NCBI RefSeq assembly: GCF_048771995.1 | Contig: NC_133026.1 | Location: 92,522,501 to 92,586,500 of the forward strand | Reading direction: 5' to 3' | DNA: 64,000 nt | Origin: Taeniopygia guttata | Lineage: Eukaryota > Chordata > Aves > Passeriformes > Estrildidae | In this document: piece by piece, positions 12,714 to 24,635 of the stretch | How positions within the stretch are numbered: the stretch's first letter is position 1 | How the letters are laid out: each line of letters opens with the position of its first letter | Notes under the pieces: generated by a model | The model's database searches: none | Told to the model about the DNA's origin: nothing | What the model saw: only the letters and a program-made list of their open reading frames with translations | Program-made: the position numbers and the translations under genes

Positions 12714-13830
12714 TGAGACTATGCCCTGTCTCTTTGTCTGCATTTTCTCAGCACTTTACACAAAAAAGACTTGAGTTTGATTGGAACATTTGGATCATAC
12801 TTGATTAAATGTAATATATTACTTTAATACCATCTCCAGTATTCCTGAAGATCACTTCATTCCTGAGTGTCTTTCAGAATCTGTAGTTTCTGTTTCTTTT
12901 AATCTAGGAGCCAGCCATTCATTCCATTGTGATTAATACATTTTTGCCCTGCTTGCTGTGTGAACTGCAAAATACGTGGAAGTTATTTTGGGGACAAAAG
13001 ATGAATTGTAAAGCAGCAATTGTGAAATTACCACGGTGAAATCCTAGCAAGATTTCCTCCTCTCTTCTTGTTTCTCTTCCTCTTTCTCTGTTCTCTGAAC
13101 TCAGTTGAGTTCCTGTCATGATGACCTGAGACTGCTTCAAGGATGAGTAAAGAATGATTTTATCAATCAATTATCTCTCTTGACCTTGTTTCTGAAAGAA
13201 AAGGAAAATGTGTTCAGAATGCTTTAAAATCCTTCCCCTGTAACTTCAGCTGCCTGGAGCTGAATACATCTTCATTATTTTTGGAAAAATGACTGAAAGG
13301 CCCAATTTCCCTCTCCAAATCCTCTTGAATGCCTACCACAGCACTGAACTGCAGTAAGGAGGATACAAGGCATTAGAGACTTGTGCAAAGTCATGAGGAG
13401 AAAGATGAACCCATTTTCAAAACTCTAACAGTTTCAGGTCCCTAAACTGTTACCAAAAGATGAGGATTATTGCTGAGAGATGACTTTACGCCCTGTGCCT
13501 ATGACAAGCCATAATTTACTTAATTAATCACCATTTTAAAAGAAAGGACAAATTTAAGTGCTTCAGGGTCAGAAGCTGGTGGTGACTGGTTTAAGCTGGA
13601 TTTGAAACCACCTCTGATGCAGCTGAATCAGTGGCCCTGTGGCTCTGGCAGGAGGAGCTGCTGCATGTGTAAGGTGGCAGTTTCAGAGACAGGAAAGGCA
13701 TTGTGTTCTATGACAAAGCTGCTAAAGAAAAAAATGAGAACAACAAGACAACAAGACAGCAGCGAGGGTGCACAATTAAGCATTCACCCATATATTTAGA
13801 GCAACTAATGAAGGCTTTACAGCAGCGCAA

Positions 13831-13915
13831 GACCTTAAAGATCACTTAGCTCCAACAGTCCTGCCATGGGCAGGGACACCTTTATAGAGGAGGCTGCTCA
13901 GAGCCCCATTCCTGA
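13831..13915 (-). mobile_element. CR1 LINE fragment (3' region)
   Basis: The plus strand reads gaccttaaagatcac, then ccatgggcagggacacc and gctcagagcccc, which is the reverse complement of the well-known CR1 3' region. The octamer tail is missing on the left and the element is truncated after about 85 bp. It lies about 95 bp from a larger CR1 piece of opposite orientation, so the two are separate insertions. Confidence 0.85.
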
Positions 13916-14007
13916 TGTGTTTGTTGCTGGTGTAGTGGGTGAATAACTGCTGAAATTTCCTTTATTCCTTAAGGGCAGGACAAAAAACTGTATCCTTTTG
14001 TGATGCT

Positions 14008-14875
14008 GCAGGGAACTACAGAAGGGTTCTGGTCGCGAGGACAGTTATAGAGAAAATCTTCCTGGAAGTCCTGTACAAGTACAAGAAGAAAAGGAAAGTG
14101 ATTGGGAACGTCCTAATTTCCTTAACTGAAGGCAAGCTTGACCTGACCAACCTGACCTTCTGTGGGGCAGGGACAGGTTCTGGTGACTAGAGAACAGGAG
14201 TGGCTGTTTTCTCACCTTGACCCTATGAAGATTTTTTACAGTTTCCCACAATTACCTTACAATGAAATTGCTGAAATATGGTTTTTGATAGGTGGATGGC
14301 AAATCAACTGGTTTGTCAGACTCCAAGGGCTGCAGCCTGTGGCATGAACTCTTACTAGCAGCCAGCCCCTAGTGGTGTTCCTCACAGGTTAATATTGGCA
14401 CCAGATCTAAATATAAAGATTTAGACATCTTATGAAGGGCCTGGACAATGGGATGTAGCACAACCTCAGTATGTTCACTGCTACCAAATTGCAGGTACCA
14501 AATGGGCAGAAGAGCAAGGCTAATGCAGAAAGAGATAAATGTCATAAGAAATGTCAAAAGCGCACCTGGAATAGACCAATCCTGTGCAAGAGAACAGGCA
14601 GGGGAAGCTGGCTGGAAAGCAATGTCACAGAAGAGGTCCTGACTGACAGCAAGCTGAGCGTGAGCCAAGTGTGCCCTCGCAGCAATAAAAGCCAGCTACA
14701 TCTTGGGATGTGTGAGCATAAGTATGGCTCTTGTTGCTTCTATCACTGCTATTCCCTGCTATCACTTCCCAAGCTGGGGAGTGGTTCTTCCCTTCTGTTA
14801 GGCATTTGAAAGCCCCTCTGAAGTATTGTCTGCAGTTCAGGCTCCCCAGACCAAGAAAAACTGAAGCAAGTCTAG
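14008..14875 (+). mobile_element. CR1 LINE fragment, degraded reverse-transcriptase region
   Basis: The segment follows the CR1 ORF2 consensus in order on the plus strand: gcagggaactacag, ggaaagtgattgggaac, cctgaccaacctgac, acagtttcccacaa, gataggtggatggc, cctagtggtgttcctcac, then ggcctggacaatggg, gcacctggaatag, gctggctggaaagcaatg, gacagcaagctgagc and ctgcagttcaggctcccc. Many stops and frameshifts are present. Between the segment encoding the turn before the active site (about 14395-14425) and the downstream helix (about 14438) the consensus is short by roughly 80-100 bases, and the part that should hold the catalytic FADD box is gone. Open frames of 60-112 codons here, on both strands, are relics of this element. 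Confidence 0.88.
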
Positions 14876-14879
14876 TGGG

Positions 14880-17630
14880 TAGGTGCATTTGATATTACTC
14901 CACTGCAATTTCCTTTTTCTCTATAATAAATGGCTTATGTAGAAGTGCAGCAGAGATAATTCTGAAATCTATTGGGAATTAGTAGATAACATCTACATTT
15001 GGATCTAGTTGTATAATAAGAAGAATAAAATAATTCTCTGCTGTTTTTTACCAACCTGCAACACCTAGAAACGTCAGCATTCTCTGTTAAACACCTAAGT
15101 CTTACTCTGTTTATTGAAAATTCAAGTACAGCTAAGAATGCACCAGCCTGGTCAGTAGAGAAATATGGAGATTCTTAGTTCTTCCTCCAGAGCAGGAATT
15201 CAGGGTTTGAAGTTGAAGACCCACATACTAATATGAGCACAGCACAAGGATAAGGGGACAGAGAGGCACATCATGAAAGTGAGGTGCTTCCAGCAGTGGG
15301 AAGCTGGAGAGCACACTGTGCTCTGTGATACGTAGAGTCCAACAAATAAAACATCACTTCCTGAAGAGAAATGCCATGGCACAGTCATAACTAAAACCAA
15401 ATTGATTTTGATACGTGCTTGGAGAGAATTATAGGTATTTATTTTTACTATAATTAATTGGGTTAGTTCACATGAATTCAAATTCTTCAAGTGTGTCTAC
15501 AAGAACCCAGAACTGTGCTTGGAAAATGTGGCACTTTGGTTGAATGGTTGCACTTGTAGAACCTTGGCTCATGAAGCTAGGGGAGGACAGATGCAGGCTT
15601 TGTGAAACTCCCATGGCAAACTAATCTCACATGCACGTTGGTTCATGTTGATTGTTGCTCATTTTACAGTTATGGCCTCTTCCTATAATGCCTTCTAGGG
15701 CTTTTCTGAGATAACTGAATCTTAAAATCCATACTGGGGATGAGGAATAGTAAATACGAGTGTTATTTCCTTCCTAGCACTCTGTCATTTTCCTTAAATG
15801 AGCTGGCATTGGTGATGAGTGGCAAAATATAATCCATGTAAAACACATTGATGATTATGTTGCAAAAAGTTAGAAAAGCTCTTTTCCCCTTTTGCTTTTG
15901 GCAATCTAGTTAATTTAGAAATGAAAAAGCCTAATATGAAATTCCATGTTGTCCCATGTTGTCTTGGATGCTTTCTTTTACCTTGTAAAGTAGCCTTCAT
16001 AAAGCAGCACAACTAACATAATGAAGTGATAATATTTGAATTTACACTTAATTTCTGATAAACACATGCAACTTTTTGAAATATCGTACTTACTGGGCTT
16101 AAACATTTTGCTTTGTCATAAAAAAGAACGAACCAAGGGAATGCTTATTTCTTCTTGTCACGCTGTCTGTGTGTACATATTTATAGCAATAAACCAAAAA
16201 TTTTGTGGCAAGCCATGCCACATGTCCAAAGAGATTGAAATTTTCTGCTTAACAACTGCTCCAAACCACTGCAGCATGGACATTTTTACCAGGAGAAGAT
16301 TTTTATTAAATGAAGTACATACAAGCATGTCTGAAACTCTTTGATGTGTGTCCTTCAAAATTGTTTCAATTTTTCTCACATGAGAGATATTTTTCCCCAG
16401 CATGCTAAATTGTTGCAAGTAAATATTTTTCTTGAGCCACTTAACTTTTATCTTTGCTTTCCCTCTGCTCAGGAAAATAAAGTAGGGCTGGTTCATAGAA
16501 TCTATTGTCTCCACACAGTTAAAGCAGCAAAACAGATTTAGAGGTGAGGAAAAAATGGGGATTATCTGGGACTTCCATCAAGGCAAGTTATCAAATAGTA
16601 GCTAGGACAAGGGAAAAAGAAAATTGATATCATTAGGCAGCTGTTCCCTTTTTGCCAGTTTAATGACATCTGTGGCATTCAAATTTCTTAGCACTGCATC
16701 TGTGGTTTGAGGAAAACACAGGATAGGACTGCATCCAACACAACAAACCTTGAAATACCTTTTTTCCTGTGAAGTGACATCAAAGCTCACTAGTGTTATC
16801 AATAACTCATGAAGTTATATCATCAGTTTAATACATGCTCAAAGCAAAAACTAAAGTATTGATATTTGACTAATACTTGGAATTTGCCAGTCTAGGAAAC
16901 AAAATGTTCCCTAAAGAACACATCACAGAGGGAGCCATGTGAGACAGCTGCAGGATGGTGCTGTTGTGAAAGGAAAGCAAACACATCAATGCACAGGACC
17001 TCAAACTTGGATTGCCACCACCTTCTAATTCTGACCTGACTACATGTGTCTTCACAAATCACTTCACCTCCATTCCCGACTCTGCTCACAATGCCTACAG
17101 AGGCTGTAAATTTTCTTTTAAGTGAAGGAGCTTATTAGAAGGAAGACGTACATTTTCTGTAAATTTTTGTAGAAAGACAAGTAGCTGATGAAGCTGTCAC
17201 CATTGATGGTTAATAACTATTTTATGGTGACAAACAACAGAGGAAGAGAAGTGAGAACAGAGCCAGGGGAAGACCTGAAAGGAATACAAGTGCTTTATAT
17301 TTGACACTGTGCCTTTGATTTAATGAGTCTGCTTACAAGCTTCTGTTTCAAAGTGCGCTTGTGTGACTTACAGGAGTGAATATGCAGTTACAGGTTGGAT
17401 CAGTTACGGAGCAGTGTTGATCAAAACACAGGAAAATGGTGGGAGTGGGATACACTGTGAGCCTGGTATTCATCAAAGCTCACAGCAGTTTTTCTTGCTT
17501 ATCATCAGCTCTGCTCCTTCTGACTATCTTCTAGCTTGCAAGTTACACAAATGGGAATCCTGGACTTGTAAACAGAATTGTCAGATGCACCCATTTTTGT
17601 TATCTTTTATTTTCCTTTTTTCCCCCCCTA
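14880..17630. other. unique DNA, no gene seen
   Basis: The longest frames (a minus-strand one of 118 codons at 16158-16514 and a plus-strand one of 102 codons at 16036-16344) overlap each other on opposite strands, have no recognisable domain and no supporting splice structure. They are treated as chance. Confidence 0.5.
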
Positions 17631-17631
17631 G

Positions 17632-17722
17632 TTGTTTTTTATCAAGCAACAACTTTCGCCTGCGGTTACAATTATGGATTCAAACCTTTGAGAAATTTCT
17701 CTGTATTTGGGTGCTTCAACAA
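17632..17722 (+). other. candidate exon A (low confidence)
   Basis: A very strong acceptor (ttccttttttcccccccctag-like tract ending at 17631) is followed by sequence open in two of three frames. The third frame reads VFYQATTFACGYNYGFKPL and continues to FNK before a GTATGC donor at 17723, or runs on to a TAA at 17763-17765 with an ATTAAA signal at 17769-17774. CpGs in ttcgcctgcgg are unusual for this CpG-poor neighbourhood. It could be an internal exon joined to 17921 in phase 0, a terminal exon, or chance. I do not recognise the protein. Confidence 0.17.
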
Positions 17723-17920
17723 AGTATGCAATGCTAATATTCTTCCCTTAATTAATGAAAGCTAAGTCATTAAAGAGAAAGACTTAAAATTGTATGACAT
17801 ACAACAAGCTTCTGGTACAACAGATTTCAAAAGAACTCAACAAATGAACAGTTTTGTTGTTTAAATACATGTACCAGTATGAACATAGGTTCCTTGTTGT
17901 TTTACTTTTTCCTAATCAGA

Positions 17921-18109
17921 TGCAAATACTGTGGAATATCATGGATGCACTAAGGGCTATAAGGGCACTCCGAGGGAAGACTAGGATGAGTCAAGAAGGG
18001 GATCACAGGTTACTGGCTGTATTCTTCAGTAGTTTTACTGATAACTTGGTTGACAAATCAAAGGTCACTCTTACTCAGCTAGTAAGCGATCTTTTGTTTC
18101 TTAACGGTA
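17921..18109 (+). other. candidate exon B (low confidence)
   Basis: A pyrimidine-rich acceptor (gttttactttttcctaatcag) ends at 17920 and 189 nt follow, open in one frame from ATG at 17921 and ending AACG at a GTAAGC donor (18110). The translation begins MQILWNIMDALRAIRALRG and ends in LTQLVSDLLFLN; it is leucine-rich and helix-like. Phase is 0 at the start, matching the end of candidate exon A under the better frame, and 1 at the end. The open frame continues past both splice sites, so chance is a real alternative. No family is recognised. Confidence 0.18.
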
Positions 18110-19182
18110 AGCAATATCAACTGGAAAAAAAAACCAAAACCAACCTGGAATTGTAAATATCTCTGACTAAGTGGAGCTGAAATAAAATTCAATCCTTCAC
18201 AACTAAAAAGAAGGACCCATAGTTAAAAGATAAGCAAAATGTTCTTGATGTCACTGTCTTTATAACCCTCAAATTACCAACCTACTGTATGAAGAATTAA
18301 CAGTAAGTCAGTGATGGTTCTGTGTTTCTATGTCATATTTTTGTATGCAACATCAATAGGGTGGCAGTAATTTCCTAAGGATCCTGACATGACTCTAACT
18401 TCCACAGGTAAAACTAACCACTGGCTTCTGAGACATATTTAGGGTGCATGTCCTTTAAGTTATCTGTCCCTGAGGCTTTCTTGGTGTCTTATCAGTATTG
18501 AAAATATCAGCTGCCCAGAAACTGTGACTACAAGCACATTCAGTTGCAGATGTTTAGATGTAAAAATTTTCAGTGCACTAATTCTATTTGCAATCCTTTT
18601 ATTCATAAGTGAATGGGTTTTCATTTCAAAGAAGTTAGAAAGGGAAAGCTATAGAGTTTGTATGACAGCCAAGCAGCTGTTGATATGCTTGGTAGAACTC
18701 CAGCAATATTCCTAAACTTCAAATAAAACCTGCTAAATCCTACTTTTAGTGCTCATGGACTTTGAAGTCTGAGAAATTCTAGCAAGATACATAATGTTTC
18801 AAGTCTTGTTCACTCCTTACTAATGAGACAATGTGGGGTCCAAAAATCTCTTCATAGCAACATGTCCTAATAGTCTGCCTGAAAACATGATTTCTGCTTC
18901 AAATACTATGTAAGATTTAACCTACATCAGCAGATTGATGGTTATAAATCCGTATTTTCAGAAGGCTGCAGATCTAAATGACAGGCACAAGGAGCAGTAC
19001 CTCCTCCTGCAGTGGCATTAACATCAACATGCCTGCTTTTGCTATTTCCTCCTCCACTTTGTAAAACATGCATCTTCCTTGTAAAATGACCTGAAAGCTT
19101 ACTATTTCCCTCTAAATTTTATAATTTTTATTTCTATAAGAAGTGTTCAGTCTTCCATGTCTGAGTCATTCTTTATACTCAA

Positions 19183-19237
19183 AGATTCTTTTGGGTCCCT
19201 TCCCATTCAGGATATGCGATGGTTCTATGATTTTAGA
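19183..19237 (+). mobile_element. CR1 LINE scrap, extreme 3' end
   Basis: The stretch tttgggtcccttcccattcaggatat followed by ggttctatgatttt matches the last ~50 bases of CR1 including one octamer unit (TTCTATGA). Nothing upstream is recognisable, so this is a severely 5'-truncated copy. Confidence 0.65.
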
Positions 19238-21783
19238 CAAAATATTTAGACGGACTCTCTCAGAAAACTACACAGAAGAGCTGGGTCCTTACTCAATATG
19301 TGAGTAAGTAAATACACATTTACTCAATACCTGATCTGTGTTTTCTTTCAGTTACTCAGGTGGAAAAAATTTGTAGGGAGTGGTGGTATCTTGAATTTAT
19401 TTTAGTCATACAGGTTGGAAGAAACACAGGACCTTTCAGTACAGCAATCTTTCTCTTAACCTAAAAAGAAATGCTTCTTCATCCCCAAACCTCATAAATG
19501 ACTGGGGGTTTTTCCAAGCTACTTTAATTTAAGAAATGCTTTTCTTATATTCTTAGTCCATTGTAGTAATCACAGCATTGTTACCACTGCTGTAAGAGCA
19601 GTAGAAAGAGGTTCTGACTCCAAAATAACTGCAGAGGGCAGCATTAATTCATTATTTAAATCTTCCAGTGACAGGGAAGATCAATGTCCCTTGAAAATCC
19701 CAAATAATGTTTTATATATAAATAACCCAGGGTTTGATAAACAAATTTAGCATGTATTGCCAAAAGCAAATGTGAGAGAATTTTTTGATACACTATTTCT
19801 TTAAAAAGTATGTAACTACATTCCATTAAAATTTTCAGATTCTGAATAGACTGAATAGACTGAATTTATGCTTTATTATAATATTTTACAATAGAGTGGA
19901 ATTCTTTAACAACTTTTTACAATATGTCTAAAACCACAAAAGGAAGAAAAACAAATTTGACACTGTTCTTGTTTGTCCCTGGTGAATGTCAAGTTAATAA
20001 GATTTATACCAACTAGAAACGAATGCTTTTTAACATATTTATTTACACAGATATCCAATCTTTCGTACTAGTGAAGTTACTGTTCTCTTTGCAATTCCTG
20101 GGACTTTAAGATATTTTTAGGGCACAGGGAAAACTTGAATCTTTGATTATGGGTAAGTAGTCTTGTGAGCACATACTTCATGGGAAAGACTTCACAATAT
20201 GCTTACCCTTTGTACATGAAAAAACTACAGACTTTTTTCTCATCCTCTAGAGCTCATCCCAGAGCTCACTTATTTCCTCACTTGCAAGTATCTGGTTTTA
20301 TGGGTTCACAATATTGTGGGAGTTCATTAGCAAACTTTCAGTGCAGAAGAGCAGGAAATATGCACCCTTCATTCAAAAGGCACCTGATGGACTTCTCAGT
20401 CTTGCTCAGTAAATTACTCTTCTAGGAGCCTTTCCAGAGTCCTGCTGTATTTTGGAGAACTCAACAAACCTTCCTTTCTGTTCTTATGGTACTTTTTATT
20501 CCATTTAATCTGACTTTGACTTCTCCCTTTCATTGTTGTCTGACCCTGCCTGCAGACTAGATATTCTCTGGTTATTTGCATTAGAATATGTAGTTGCACA
20601 TTTTTCAGTGCCATGCCTATTTGAATCTGCTCTTCCATTTCAGTAAAACAAAATGTTTCTGTTTATGTATGTACAGTGCTTGGAGTGTGTGTGTGGGTGC
20701 GTGCACACCGTGGTGTATCTGAAAATGCTCTGAAGCTCACTCCTCTGAATGCTCATTTCTGTGGATTCAGATTGTTAAAGTCTGACATGAAACCACCCTT
20801 TCTTCTGATGACACTTCAAAACAGCTACTTGCAGCTGCCATATCTGCTCTGCTTTTAAGTCTTCCACTGGGAAATTTCAATTTTAGTTTATGTCTTTAAT
20901 TTGAAAAATCAGAAAGCAGACACTGAATCTTGCCACTAAAGTGCAATTTTAAAAGCATGAACTGCACCAAAATAGATAGGTCTTCCCATTGTAAGGAAGG
21001 ACTCCAGTTCTCTGTCACATTTGCAGCACAAAAATGGTCTGTCTTTAGCCTCTGGCAATATTTGTTTAAAATTTATGGCCCTCACCCATCTGCATTTCCT
21101 AGTTCACAGTATGTATGTATAGGGAGAGAAAAAGAGAGGGAGAGAAATTCCTCCTAAATTTTATTTTAATAGAAAAGTTCCCTGTTTAAAATAGTTGTTG
21201 ATGCAGAGTTTTACTTAGAATTTATTTATAAAAAGACTCCACAGATGCAAGTGGATGCTAACTGCCTGCTGCTACAGTAAGATGTCCTGCAGCCTAAATA
21301 ATAAGTCTAACCATGCCAGAACAGCCAGCAGCATGTGGACTAAAACTGCTTTATCCTGCACGCTGTGTAGAGACTGATTGCATTGGGGCATGATGATAAG
21401 AATGGGAATGGATTTAAATGGCAGTCAGAAACTTCATATGACTGGGAAAGAAGACAGAGCTTTTCTACTTTCTAATTTTGTTACATGTCAGCTACTAAAG
21501 TGTGGCCAACATGGAAGTTAAAATAATAAATAACAGTGCTATGATATTTGTTACTGTTTTGCAGGCATTTTGTCACAATGCATGTGGAAATAGATTTTAG
21601 GACTTGCGAGGATAAACATTTTGTTTTCTAACAACATGTAAGACTGTTTGGAGCCTTGGATGTATGAGGTAGGGAAGTTGTTATCAATGTATGTAGGCAA
21701 TATATATGCTATAATTATGTCTTCATGGTAATAACATCAACCTGATGGCTATTTGTGCTAGGTTTGAAAGACATGCAAACAAG

Positions 21784-21822
21784 TAATTATTGTATTTCAA
21801 CATAATTATTGTATTTCAACAT
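21784..21822 (+). repeat. 19-bp tandem duplication
   Basis: The unit aattattgtatttcaacat is present twice in direct tandem with no mismatch. A perfect duplicate suggests a recent slippage event. Confidence 0.85.
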
Positions 21823-22363
21823 TTCAAGAGTCCTGATAGACATAAAAGGTGCTTTCACAGTTACCATTTGATTACAATAGTGATCCTGATGTCATTACAA
21901 GAAAGACTTAAGTGAAAAATTTTTTCAAGACAAAGATATATTCTGTCTTTCACTATATAAACCCCAATATTTGTACAGAGATAAGTGTTTCAATGGATTA
22001 TGGATTAAAAACTGCAATTTTGGGATTTTTATTCTGATAAAGAAATCGCTCTTTTGATAAGGACAGGCAGTTGTTGCTCATTTTTTCTCTTCTCCATAAA
22101 GCCAGATAGACTCTAAACATAATAACACACAGTAATTATGTTATCACCATATGTTGTAAAAAACTTATAATTGCAACATTATAAGAAGAAATGTTAAAAT
22201 ATGTCTTGTTATTTTTACTGTACAGCAATTTCTGAAATTGGTTTGCCCAGTTTCCTCTAGCTGCTTCAAAAGATGAACCTAATTAAGGACTAGCTGATTA
22301 AACAGCTGACATAACTTGTAGGCAGAAGGAATAACCCTCCACAGCTTCCCTGGTAATCAGCTC

Positions 22364-23381
22364 TGTGAGGGGTTGACCCTGCCTGGATTCCAGGCTCCCA
22401 GCAAAGCCACTCTATCACTTGTCTTATCTCAGAAGAACAGGGGAGGGAAAATATAATGAAATGCTCATGGACATGAGATAAGGACAGGGAGAGATCACTC
22501 ACCAGTTACTGCCAGAGGCAAAACAGACTTCACTTGGAAAACGTACTTTCATTTAATACCAGTCAAATGAGAGTATGATAATGAGATAAAAACCCAAATC
22601 TTAAAGCTTGTTAATCCTACACTTCCCTTCTTTCCATTGCCCCTGAGTTCTAGCCCTCCTTCCTGTCAGTGGTGCAAGGGCACAGGGAATGAGGGCTGCA
22701 GTCACACATTGTCTCTGCTACTCCTTCCTCTTCAGAGGGAGCACTCCTACACTCCTCCCCTGCTCCAGTGTGGAGTTCCCCCACTGGAGATAGTCCTCCA
22801 CAACTTCTCCAATTGAGTCTTTCCCAAGGGCTGCAGTTCTTCACAAACTGCTCTAGTTTGGGTCCCTTCCACATGTTGCAGTCCACAGGGACTGACTGCT
22901 CTAATGCAGCTCCTCACTCCAAGGGGCCAACGCAAGCCTGCTACAGTGTGGGCTTCCAAGGGGGTCACAGCCTCCTTCATGCGTCCACCTGCTACAGAAT
23001 GGGGTCCTCCACATCCCCTTCCCTTCAGGGGTGCAGCTGCCTCAGCATGGTCTTCACCACATGTCACAGGGGAATCTCTGCTCCAGCACCTAGAGAACCT
23101 CCTGCCCCTCCCTTTTTGTCTGCAGGTATGTTTCTCTCAATTATTCTCACTTCTATCTCTGGTTGTACTGCTGTTTTCCAGCAACTATTTCCTCTTTCTT
23201 AAATGTTATCCCAAAGATGCCACCACTGTCACTCATGGACTCAGCCTGGAACAATGGTGGGTCTGTCTTGGAGCTGACTGGCACTGGCTCTGTTGGACAT
23301 GGGAAACCTTCTGTCTGCTTCTCACAGCAGCCACTCCTGTAGCTGCCCTGCTACCAAAACCTTCCCATGCAAACCAATACA
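22364..23381 (-). mobile_element. avian endogenous-retrovirus LTR (~1 kb)
   Basis: The plus strand starts TGTGAGGGGTTGACCCTG and ends gcaaaccaatACA; the reverse complement therefore runs TG...CA. The internal landmarks fit, from memory, a large LTR common in songbirds: ggagagatcactcacc, the run of imperfect repeats with ctgctccagtgtgg and ggtcccttccac, and gtctgcaggtatgtttctctc. The reverse strand carries a variant polyadenylation signal ATTAAA (complement of 22552-22557) close to its 3' end, which sets the minus orientation. The repeated blocks explain the open frames seen here (180 codons at 22904-23446 plus strand, 106 codons at 22747-23067 minus strand), which are not genes. No target-site duplication is obvious. 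Confidence 0.85.
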
Positions 23382-23809
23382 GGCTTGTACTTCTGACATT
23401 TTCCAGCACCTTCTCTAACTCCCTCTCCACTGCTCACCTGACCTGACCAGGCTGAGGCCACTGGGGCTGTGGGAGTGTCACAGTGAAACATCTTGGGGCA
23501 AGACCCATCGCTCTTCAATGATTTTAGCAGTGTTTAAACCATTAACCATTTTAGTCTTGCACACCTCTCTGGGGGATATAGCATATGGAGCTGTTCAGGA
23601 TCTTATTATATGAGATGTATTGTTACAGCAATCCAGCTGCAAGGGAAGGTGTGAAAAGCTCCACTGCATACATCAAAAAGGAAGCAGAATTTTAAAGCAG
23701 TAAATTCAGTAAATTAATCTGTATCCATTTCATTAATAGAGTGTGTGTCACACTGATAAGCATTGGCGAAGCAGGAGCAGCATCAGGGTTGATGGTCATG
23801 GTTAGTGAG
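23382..23809. other. spacer between two minus-strand LTRs
   Basis: About 430 bp with no retroviral gene motif that I can identify. The first 180 bp are GC-richer (ccaggctgaggccactggggctgtggg) and might be worn internal sequence of the upstream element or host DNA. Confidence 0.4.
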
Positions 23810-24305
23810 TGTTCTGGTTTGAAAATAAAACCAGTGAGAGACTCCAAGTCAGAAATACAATTTATTAGGAAAAGCGAAAAAGAAAACAAAATACATACAA
23901 TAATAAAAAAGAAAAACCACTGACAGAGTCAGAATACAATCTGACACCCTTTTGGTCAGGGTGTTGGTTGCCGTCCAAACTGGGATGGCTGCAGTCCTCC
24001 TGGAAATCCAGTGGAAAAGCCTGAGTCTGGTGTCCCAAAACCCCAGATTATATCCAGTTAGGAATGCTTGGCTCTGCCCTCTGGGCGGAGCATCTCACAA
24101 TGGGATGTTATAGTTCTTATCAATCATGCAGTGACATTCAGTAGCCCATTATCAGCAGATGTCTCCCCTGAGGGTGAATTTGTTGTGGAAGAGATAAGGA
24201 AAGCTTCCCACTTAACAGAGGACAACAGCCAGACAGATGGCAAATGGAATACATCTTGCCTTGCAATCTGGGACAGTGAGTCAGTGTCAGAGGCAGAGCC
24301 ATAGA
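23810..24305 (-). mobile_element. avian endogenous-retrovirus LTR, family shared with 35.3 kb
   Basis: On the minus strand the element ends ...ggttttattttcaaaccagaACA (23810), has a polyadenylation signal AATAAA (complement of 23861-23866), and a TATA-like ggatataatctgg (complement of 24044-24056). Upstream follow gtgagatgctccgccc, ctgctgataatgggc, ttatctcttccacaac and ttgccatctg, all shared in the same order with the plus-strand LTR at 35.27-36.02 kb. The 5' edge is uncertain because shared sequence continues past the TGTCTGGC at 24235 to at least 24270. It carries one copy of the ttttccactggatttccag unit that the other LTR has four times. No coding region of a virus is attached. Confidence 0.82.
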
Positions 24306-24635
24306 CCGGTGCCTGGGGGGACTCTGACTTCTCTGTTGCTAGAAGAGTAAAACACACACTATGTTCATGTCAGATGACAAATGTGAGCCTTGTTCTGCTC
24401 CAAAACCTACCCTGTGAGATAACAGAGTGAAGCCTGTAAGTAATTTCCCTTGTGGCATCACTGAATGCCTTGCTAATACCATTGCAATGAGACAAACCTT
24501 TTGTCCATTGGGGTACAGTCACACATGGCCCATTCCCCTGTGGTTGAATTCACATCCCTCAGCTATATTGACAAGATAAACTCAGAGGCTTTCAGGAATG
24601 CTGGAAGGTCTGCATACACCTTGGACAGGAATTAC

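Larger units (their letters stand above)
9080..13825. other. mostly unique DNA, no gene seen
   Basis: Open frames are short and unconvincing. The portion 10560-10870 is locally GC- and CpG-richer, and at 10844-10921 there is a spliceable-looking stretch: a good pyrimidine tract ending in ctgtag, then about 78 nt, then a GTAAGA donor. All three frames contain stops, so it could only be a noncoding exon. A homeodomain-rich stretch lies at about 12090-12215 and a short 12-bp tandem repeat at 12677-12713. Confidence 0.5.
18160..22360. other. mostly unique AT-rich DNA
   Basis: Apart from a CR1 scrap at 19183-19237 and a short tandem duplication at 21784-21822, nothing is recognisable. Open frames are 60-86 codons, without domains. 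Confidence 0.55.

Noticed and set aside
14369..14888. Frames of 87-112 codons on both strands
   Set aside because: Relics of a decayed CR1 reverse-transcriptase region, on the sense strand, and antisense shadows.
16036..16514. Opposing frames of 102 (plus) and 118 (minus) codons
   Set aside because: They overlap on opposite strands, show no domain, and have no splice context that supports either.
18300..18340. CR1-like tail (ggttctgtgtttctatg)
   Set aside because: Only the octamer-like tail is present and nothing upstream matches CR1, so it may be coincidence.
22747..23446. Overlapping frames of 180, 144 and 106 codons
   Set aside because: All lie in a minus-strand retroviral LTR with internal repeats; LTRs of this family do not encode proteins.
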